From contig NZ_JAINWJ010000005.1 in the NCBI RefSeq assembly GCF_021021415.1, positions 1-64,000 of the forward strand: a DNA stretch of 64,000 nucleotides, in the 5' to 3' direction. The translations under genes and the position numbers were made by a program. A model generated the notes under the pieces. That model was not told where the DNA came from. It made no database searches and saw only the letters and a program-made list of their open reading frames with translations. The DNA is from Martelella mediterranea (lineage in GTDB: Bacteria > Pseudomonadota > Alphaproteobacteria > Rhizobiales > Rhizobiaceae). Shown piece after piece: positions 58,653-64,000 of the stretch; within the stretch, counting starts at the first letter, position 1; the number at the start of each line of letters is the position of its first letter.

Positions 58653-58752
58653 GCGTTCGATACGGCATCCCAGCCGTATTGCAGCAGCTGTTCCCCTCTG
58701 GAGGTTTTACCTTCACACTTACAAGGGCCCCGTTTCGGAGGCCCTTTTTTTT
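58653..58752 (+). ncRNA. AbcR-like (alpha-r15) small RNA, second copy
   Basis: The predicted transcript is about 100 nt. A 5' stem-loop ATACGGC/GCCGTAT (loop ATCCCA, near 58660-58679) is followed by the 28-nt block at 58681-58708, identical to that of the first copy. A terminator follows. The upstream -10 is TTATAG near 58642; no good -35 is seen, which could mean activation by the neighbouring LysR regulator, as VtlR does for AbcR2 in Brucella. The two copies differ in the 5' stem-loop, which may give them different targets. Confidence 0.73.
58724..58752 (+). terminator. terminator of the second AbcR-like sRNA
   Basis: The stem AGGGCC-CCG/CGG-A-GGCCCT has a TTT loop and is followed by T8. 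Confidence 0.88.
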
Positions 58753-58953
58753 GTGCATCGCCAGCATCCTTCGAACCGCTTACCTTTGAGGTGCGTAAAC
58801 GCTTTCTTTTGGTTTATACATTAGAGCGTAAGCCATGTAGAAAGACGGCAGGCAAGCTTGCAAAAGCCGCCGTCGCAACGGCAAGCCGGGACGGAGGCTG
58901 TAAATTGCACCTGCGCCGGGCCTCCGCTACAAGTAGGCACCGGAAGGAATTTG

Positions 58954-60069
58954 ATGGCTAACCTCTTTGACCCCATAACGATCGGCGATGTCACAATCGA
59001 GAACCGGATCATTATGGCGCCGCTGATGCGCAATCGCTCGCCTGAAGCCGTTCCGAACGAGCTCAATGTCGACTATTATCGCCAGCGGGCAAGCGCGGGC
59101 CTGATCATTTCGGAAGCCACCGCGATCACCGAACAGGGCCAGGGCTATTCCAACGCGCCGGGCCTCTACAGCGATGCCGCGGTTGAAGGCTGGCGGAATG
59201 TCACCAAGGCGGTGCACGAGGCCGGCGGCAAGATTTTCTGCCAGTTGATGCATGTCGGCCGGGTATCGCACAAATCGCTCCAGCCCTTCGGTGACCCGCC
59301 GGTGGCGCCATCGGCCCTGCAGGCCCGCGCCAAGACCTTCGTGGTCTATTCCGACGCGACCAGCGACTTCATCGAGACCTCGATGCCGCGCGCGCTGAAG
59401 CCGTTCGAAATTTCGGGAATCATCGACGATTACCGCCGCGCCGCCGCCCGCGCGCTCGAGGCCGGATTCGATGGTGTCGAGATCCATGCCGCCAACGGCT
59501 ATCTCATCGACCAGTTCCTGCGCTCCGGCAGCAACCAGCGCACCGATCTCTACGGCGGCCCGATCGAGAACCGGGCGCGCTTCATGTTCGACGTCGTCGG
59601 CACGATTTCGCGGGAGATCGGGCCCGGCCGCACGGCGATCCGGCTTTCGCCCGTGGCCCCCTCCAACGATGTGCATGACGACAATCCGCAGGTTCTGTTC
59701 AATTACCTGGCAAGCCAGCTCAGCGCCTACGACCTCGCCTATATCCATGTCATCGAGGGCGCGACCGGCGGGGACCGCAATTACAGCCAGGGCCCGCGGC
59801 CTTTCGACTACGAGGAAATGCGCCAGACCTACTACCGCACAGATGGGTCCGGCGCGTGGATGCTCAACAATGGCTATGACCGCCAGCTCGCCATCGACGC
59901 GCTTGAAAAGGAGCGGGCCGATCTGATCTCCTTCGGCCGCGCCTTCATCGCCAATCCGGATTTGGTGCGCCGGCTGCGGATCAATGCCCAACTTAATGCG
60001 TTGGATCAGAGAACGCTTTTTGGCGGCGATGCCAAGGGTTATGTCGACTACCCTCCCCTCGGCGGCTAA
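58954..60069 (+). CDS. Old Yellow Enzyme family ene-reductase
   Basis: The 371-residue FMN enzyme has NRIIMAPLMRNRSPEAVPN near the start, the substrate-binding HAANGYLIDQFLRSGSNQRTD and YGGPIENRARFMFDVV, and the FMN phosphate region SFGRAFIANPDLVRRL. This is the NemA/OYE class acting on electrophilic alkenes, nitro compounds or similar. GGAAGGA lies six bases before the ATG. No regulator gene is adjacent. Confidence 0.93.
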   Translation: MANLFDPITIGDVTIENRIIMAPLMRNRSPEAVPNELNVDYYRQRASAGLIISEATAITEQGQGYSNAPGLYSDAAVEGWRNVTKAVHEAGGKIFCQLMHVGRVSHKSLQPFGDPPVAPSALQARAKTFVVYSDATSDFIETSMPRALKPFEISGIIDDYRRAAARALEAGFDGVEIHAANGYLIDQFLRSGSNQRTDLYGGPIENRARFMFDVVGTISREIGPGRTAIRLSPVAPSNDVHDDNPQVLFNYLASQLSAYDLAYIHVIEGATGGDRNYSQGPRPFDYEEMRQTYYRTDGSGAWMLNNGYDRQLAIDALEKERADLISFGRAFIANPDLVRRLRINAQLNALDQRTLFGGDAKGYVDYPPLGG

Positions 60070-60135
60070 GATCACCAGAAGCGCTCACGGATCAATGCGC
60101 CGCCATTGGCGCCATCACGGGGGCCTTGTCAATCG

Positions 60136-61230
60136 ATGCTGACCTTTCTGCGCGGTGAAATCCTGCTGCTGCAGGCGCTTCCTGTTGGCGCGCTTGCGTT
60201 GTTCCTGGAACATGACGTGATGCATGCCGGGCAGATCTTTTCGCTTCTGGCCGCCGCCCTGTTGGTCGTGTCGATCGCCTGCGCCTCGATGCGCGTCGCC
60301 CACCACGCCGAAATCCTCGCCGCCAAGGCCGGCGATCCTTATGGCACCATGATTCTCACGCTGTCCGCAGTCTTGGTGGAGGTGATCATCCTGGTGATCA
60401 TGATGCGCGAGAGCCAGCAGCCGACGCTGGTGCGCGACACGATCTATGCCGCCGTCATGCTGGACATTAACGGCATTCTCGGGCTGGCGGCGCTGCTGGG
60501 CGGGCTGAAGCACGGCGAACAGCCCTATAATGATGATTCGGGAAAAACCTATTCGGTGATGATCATGACCGCCATGGGCATTTCCATGGTCGTGCCCGAT
60601 TTCGTGCCGCAGGCAAGCTGGCATATCTATTCCGGCTTCACCATTGCCGCCATGATCGCGCTTTATGCGCTGTTCCTGAAGCTGCAGGTCGGCCAGCACA
60701 GCTATTTCTTCGCCTATCGCTATCCGCGCATGAAGAAGGCCACCGAAGGCGAGACCGGTCATGCAGCGGAGGAAGGCTCGACCACCGTCTCCGTCATCAC
60801 CCTCATCGCCGGCGTGGCCGTGATCGGGCTTCTCGCCGAGTTCATGGCCGCCTTTTTCAATGACGGGCTGGAAGGGACCGGCGCGCCGCTGGCGCTGACC
60901 GCCATACTGGTCGCGGCGATCGCGGCCGGACCGGAAATCCTGACCGCCCTGCGCGCAGCACTCGCCAACCGCATGCAGGCGGTCGTCAACATCGCGCTTG
61001 GCGCGTCACTTTCAACGGTGATCCTGACCGTTCCGGTGATCGAGGCAATCGCGCTTTTCACCGGCCAGCCCTTCACAATGGCGATGACCCCGGTTCAGAT
61101 CACCATGACCGCCATCACGCTGGTCGTCGCCGCCATCAACATCAATGACGGCGAGACCAATGCGATCGAGGGCATGACCCATTTCGTGCTGTTTGCCACC
61201 TTCATCATGCTCTCGATACTGGGCCTTTGA
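60136..61230 (+). CDS. ChaA-type Ca2+/H+ antiporter
   Basis: The 364-residue membrane protein has ten to eleven helices in two homologous halves. The first alpha repeat contains GDPYGTMILTLSAVLVEVIIL. The second contains AGPEILTALRAALANRMQAVVNIALGAS, with the acidic residues of cation exchangers. A charged loop (KKATEGETGHAAEEG) separates the halves. The start at MLTFLRGE is chosen by hydrophobicity; the ribosome binding site is weak. Its 3' end overlaps the convergent epimerase gene by 26 bp. Confidence 0.88.
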   Translation: MLTFLRGEILLLQALPVGALALFLEHDVMHAGQIFSLLAAALLVVSIACASMRVAHHAEILAAKAGDPYGTMILTLSAVLVEVIILVIMMRESQQPTLVRDTIYAAVMLDINGILGLAALLGGLKHGEQPYNDDSGKTYSVMIMTAMGISMVVPDFVPQASWHIYSGFTIAAMIALYALFLKLQVGQHSYFFAYRYPRMKKATEGETGHAAEEGSTTVSVITLIAGVAVIGLLAEFMAAFFNDGLEGTGAPLALTAILVAAIAAGPEILTALRAALANRMQAVVNIALGASLSTVILTVPVIEAIALFTGQPFTMAMTPVQITMTAITLVVAAININDGETNAIEGMTHFVLFATFIMLSILGL

Positions 61231-62227
61231 TGCGCAGCGGTTCCGGGGCGGAGGAGCGCGGCAGGGTGACGCCGATATCCTCAAGCGCATTGCGGATCGC
61301 GGTATCGAGCGGGGTGCGCGGCTCGCGGCCCAGAACGGCAACCAGCTTTTCGTTGGTCATGTGCATCGGCTCCTTCCAGAGATAGCGCACCTCCAGCACC
61401 TCACGCATCAGGGTCATGAACGGCGCAAGCAGAGGCACGATGAACCAGGGAAACCGGCTGACTTTCAGCTTCGGGTCGCCGGAAACCCGGCGGATCGCCT
61501 CGATCATCTGCATGCCGTCGGCATCGTAAAAGCCCTCGAAATGGAAATTGGCGAATTTCGGCAACTGCCCTGCCCTGTCATTGAGCCCAGCGAAGGTTTC
61601 GGCGAGATCGGGCAGATAGGCCCATTGATGGCCGACGCCGGGCGTTGCCGGATTGGTGACCCGGGTGAGCGGCGCATGCGGCTTGACCATCTGCCCGAAC
61701 CAGCTATTGCCCGCGGCGCCGCCGCCGAAGAAATCGCCCGCGCGCACCAGAATGACCTGGGTGCCCTCAAAGGCCGCTTCCCTGAGACGCTCTTCCACCG
61801 CGACCCGAATGCGTCCCTTGCGGGTGTGCGGGTTCTGCGGGCTGTCCTCGTTCGGATAGGGAAATACATCGCGCCCGAAATTATAGATCGTGGCCGGAAA
61901 CAGGATGCGGGCATTGGCAAGGCGCGCCGCGCCGATGGTATTCTCCAGCATCGGCAGCACCAGTCTGTCCCAGTCCTTGTAACCGGGCGGGTTGACGCCG
62001 TGGAATATCAGCTCAGCGCCCCGCGCCGCGTTCTCCACGTCCGCGCGGCGCATCGCATCGCCCTTGATCCATTCATAATGCGCCAGACGTCCGTCCAATC
62101 TGGACGGGTCGCGATTGAGCGCGCGGATATGGTAGCCGCGATCATTGAGCGCCCGGGCCACAGCGCCGCCAACGCCGCCCGTGGCTCCAAGAACAAGCGC
62201 CACGGGTTGTCTGTTCATGTCTGACAT
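61205..62227 (-). CDS. NAD(P)-binding epimerase/dehydratase-type protein
   Basis: The 340-residue product begins with a Rossmann motif VALVLGATGGVGGAVARAL and continues with ALNRDPSRL (the dinucleotide-specific loop) and RILFPATIYNFGRDVFPY. No Tyr-x3-Lys catalytic pair is obvious (YNFGRD), so it may bind substrate without true epimerase activity, as NmrA-like proteins do. GGAG lies upstream of ATG 62227. It is divergent from a LysR gene that may control it. Confidence 0.82.
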   Translation of the reverse strand: MSDMNRQPVALVLGATGGVGGAVARALNDRGYHIRALNRDPSRLDGRLAHYEWIKGDAMRRADVENAARGAELIFHGVNPPGYKDWDRLVLPMLENTIGAARLANARILFPATIYNFGRDVFPYPNEDSPQNPHTRKGRIRVAVEERLREAAFEGTQVILVRAGDFFGGGAAGNSWFGQMVKPHAPLTRVTNPATPGVGHQWAYLPDLAETFAGLNDRAGQLPKFANFHFEGFYDADGMQMIEAIRRVSGDPKLKVSRFPWFIVPLLAPFMTLMREVLEVRYLWKEPMHMTNEKLVAVLGREPRTPLDTAIRNALEDIGVTLPRSSAPEPLRIKGPVSRA

Positions 62228-62286
62228 TTCCGTCTCCTTCATTCGAGTGTGACCGCAATATCGGGGTAAATCTCATTAAACGGAAT

Positions 62287-62313
62287 TGTATAAAATCGTT
62301 CCATTGGTATACA
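62287..62313. promoter_or_regulatory. candidate LysR operator in the divergent promoter
   Basis: TGTATA at 62287-62292 and TATACA at 62308-62313 form an interrupted inverted repeat with a 15-bp spacer. It lies 7 bp upstream of the LysR ATG and about 60 bp upstream of the epimerase ATG. Divergent LysR targets typically have such a site. No other evidence exists. Confidence 0.4.
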
Positions 62314-62320
62314 TAATTTT

Positions 62321-63223
62321 ATGGATACGCAGAGTTGGGATTATTACCGCACCTTTCTGGCGGTGCTTGAAAGCGGATCGCTTTCCGGCGCCGCGCGGCG
62401 TCTGGGCCTGACCCAGCCGACCGTTGGCCGCCATATCGAGGCGCTGGAGCGCGACGCCGGCCAGCAGCTTTTCACCCGCTCGCAGCGCGGACTGGAGCCG
62501 ACCGACACGGCACGCGCCATGAAACCGCTGGCCGAGGCCATGGCAGCCTCGGCCGACGCCATGCGCCGGGCCTCCTCCGAGACCCGCGACGAAGTCTCCG
62601 GGAGCGTACGCATCAGCGCTTCCGATGTCATTGCGGTGGAAGTCCTGCCGGATATCCTGGCGCCGGTCATGACCGCTTACCCCAGGCTGGAACTCGAACT
62701 TTCGGTTTCCGATGCGGTCGAGGACCTTTTGAACCGGAAGGCGGACATCGCGCTCCGGCTGGTGGAGCCCAGCCAGGCGGCGCTGGTGGTGCGCCATATC
62801 GGCAAGATCCCGATCGGGTGTTTCGCCCGGCAGGATATCATCGCCCGCTTCGGCGTGCCGCAGACGATCGGGGATTTGATGGGCCGGCCCACAATCGGCT
62901 TCGACCGCGAACTTTCCTATGTGCGCGATGTGCTGGAGGCCTTTCCGGACTTCGCCGTGCCCGGTTTCACCTTCCGCTCCGACAGCAACCTCGCCCAGCT
63001 TGCCGCCATTCGCGCCGGCTGCGGGTTCGGCCTTTGCCAGCGGCCGCTCGGCGAGCGCGATCCCGCGCTGACGGAGGTGCTGCACGGCCAGATCCCGTTC
63101 CACCTCCCGCTCTGGATCGCCATGCACGAGGACCTGCGTCGCTCGCCCCGCTGCCGCGTCGTCTTCGATGCGCTGGTCAAAGGCATGTCCGCCTATATCG
63201 GCAGATCGGTCAAGGGTGCCTAA
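62321..63223 (+). CDS. LysR family transcriptional regulator
   Basis: The 300-residue product has the N-terminal helix-turn-helix SGAARRLGLTQPTVGRHIEALE and a periplasmic-binding-protein-like effector domain (from about residue 92). The divergent Rossmann-fold gene is its likely target. The effector is unknown. Its 3' end overlaps the channel gene by four bases in convergent orientation. Confidence 0.9.
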   Translation: MDTQSWDYYRTFLAVLESGSLSGAARRLGLTQPTVGRHIEALERDAGQQLFTRSQRGLEPTDTARAMKPLAEAMAASADAMRRASSETRDEVSGSVRISASDVIAVEVLPDILAPVMTAYPRLELELSVSDAVEDLLNRKADIALRLVEPSQAALVVRHIGKIPIGCFARQDIIARFGVPQTIGDLMGRPTIGFDRELSYVRDVLEAFPDFAVPGFTFRSDSNLAQLAAIRAGCGFGLCQRPLGERDPALTEVLHGQIPFHLPLWIAMHEDLRRSPRCRVVFDALVKGMSAYIGRSVKGA

Positions 63224-64000
63224 CGCACGCCCGACGCCAGATAGCGCTCAAGGATGAGATGCCATTGCTGGGACTCGAGCGTCTGCAGGATCGCGACGTT
63301 GATCGCGTCGCGCTCCGGATCGTTCTGGGGAAGGATCAGGGCGTAGTTCTGCTGCATGAACTCCAGATTGCTCAGATAAAGGTCACGGTAGTTGTCGAGC
63401 GACCATTGCAGGATCGCCCGGTCATAGACGAGCGCGTCGATATCGTGGTTTTCAAGCGCATCGAGGCCGTCCGGAACGGTCTCGAAAGTGGTAAAGGAAA
63501 GGTTGAGCAGGCCGAGTTCGGTGGCGGCCGGCGAATCGGCGATGGTGCCGACCGTCAGCCCGGAGAGATCGTGGATGTTATCAACGAAATTGGTGTGCAG
63601 CGACGAAGTCAGCCCGGCAGCCAGCTGCGCGGTGGTGATCGCGGCAAGGATAAGCGCCGTGAACATCCAGGCCATCGCCAGAAGTCTGCCGAAGAAGGTC
63701 ACCGGCGCCTTGTCGCCATAGCCCACCGTGGTCATCGTCACGGTCGCCCACCAGAAGCCGGAAAAGACGCCGCGCGCGGGACGCGGCTCGAACTGTTCGG
63801 GATTGGCCCGCCGCTCCAGGAGCCAGATCAACGCGCCGATGACGAAGACCGGCCCGGTGAGCAGGCCGAGCATATAGAGAAAGGCTGGCGACGTCAGAAG
63901 CTGGAACATCATCGTCGGGCCGATCTTGTCGACCACGCGCAGCGCGACGCCAAGGTCGCCGCTGTAATAGGGAACCGAGAAATCGATCACCGCCTCGTCG
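63220..64000 (-). CDS. GluR0-type ligand-gated potassium channel, 5' end outside the window
   Basis: The visible 260 residues hold a pore between two parts of a solute-binding domain. The S1 end reads VIDFSVPYYSGDLGVALRV. Helix M1 (FLYMLGLLTGPVFVIGALIW), a pore loop with TVGYGD and helix M2 (LLAMAWMFTALILAAITTAQ) follow. The S2 lobe begins SGLTVGTIADSPAATELGL and runs to the stop. This is the layout of bacterial GluR0, in which an amino acid opens a K+-selective pore. The frame stays open to the window edge, so the signal peptide and most of S1 are missing. Confidence 0.85.
   Translation of the reverse strand, partial: DEAVIDFSVPYYSGDLGVALRVVDKIGPTMMFQLLTSPAFLYMLGLLTGPVFVIGALIWLLERRANPEQFEPRPARGVFSGFWWATVTMTTVGYGDKAPVTFFGRLLAMAWMFTALILAAITTAQLAAGLTSSLHTNFVDNIHDLSGLTVGTIADSPAATELGLLNLSFTTFETVPDGLDALENHDIDALVYDRAILQWSLDNYRDLYLSNLEFMQQNYALILPQNDPERDAINVAILQTLESQQWHLILERYLASGVR

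Overview
The window is ordinary chromosomal DNA (about 62-63 % G+C wherever I counted) from an alphaproteobacterium of the order Hyphomicrobiales. It looks like Rhizobiaceae or a close relative (Agrobacterium, Sinorhizobium, Martelella type). Markers are the hybrid kinase CckA, a single-cysteine DksA, a 2046-residue polar-growth protein of the GPR/RgsE type, an aa3 oxidase cluster with SURF1 and CtaG, an IalB-like protein, and a trxB-vtlR(lsrB)-tandem sRNA block. No rRNA, tRNA, CRISPR array, insertion sequence or prophage gene was seen. About 62 protein genes are supported, two of them shorter than 50 codons.

Layout. 1-511 is an A+T-richer stretch with no convincing gene. 512-8382 holds cckA, a FliO-domain protein, dksA, a SixA-like phosphatase, the ycjX/ycjF-like pair and a secreted protein. 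8410-10652 (minus) is the folP-folB-folK folate operon and a 2Fe-2S ferredoxin. 11161-17301 encodes the giant coiled-coil GPR-like protein. 17601-29376 holds a lipoprotein, thrC, an M16 peptidase, a GNAT protein, a PAS-GGDEF-EAL protein with both output motifs degenerate, a zinc metallopeptidase, AlgH/YqgE, a DsbD-N protein, a peroxiredoxin and a membrane protein. 29383-39447 (minus) is one long, nearly gapless array: ctaC-ctaD-ctaB-small membrane protein-ctaG-ctaE-GNAT-DUF983-SURF1-mug-ispH-thrB-rnhA-Dabb. A perfect FNR/FixK-type palindrome lies just before ctaC.

39809-49597 holds an IalB-like protein, tldD with an overlapping small gene, a GNAT, a heme-binding-type protein, pdxH, fabI, a histidine phosphatase, aroC, a second DUF983 protein, a diguanylate cyclase, a spermidine-synthase-like protein and rpmG. 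49664-55421 holds an MFS carrier, a CPA2 antiporter, two small membrane proteins and two glycosyltransferases. 55467-58752 is a compact regulatory block: lrp, trxB, a LysR regulator and, behind it, two tandem AbcR-like sRNA genes sharing an identical 28-nt core. 58954-64000 holds an Old Yellow Enzyme, a Ca2+/H+ antiporter, an NAD-binding epimerase divergent from a LysR gene, and a GluR0-type ligand-gated potassium channel cut by the window end.

The genes are mostly conserved housekeeping, respiratory and cell-cycle/polarity functions. I did not find an obviously undescribed multi-gene system. The points most worth a second look are the internal repeat architecture of the GPR-like protein, the tandem sRNAs beside vtlR, the Mug-type glycosylase lacking the usual catalytic asparagine, the doubly degenerate c-di-GMP protein, the FNR-type site at ctaC, and the small proteins.
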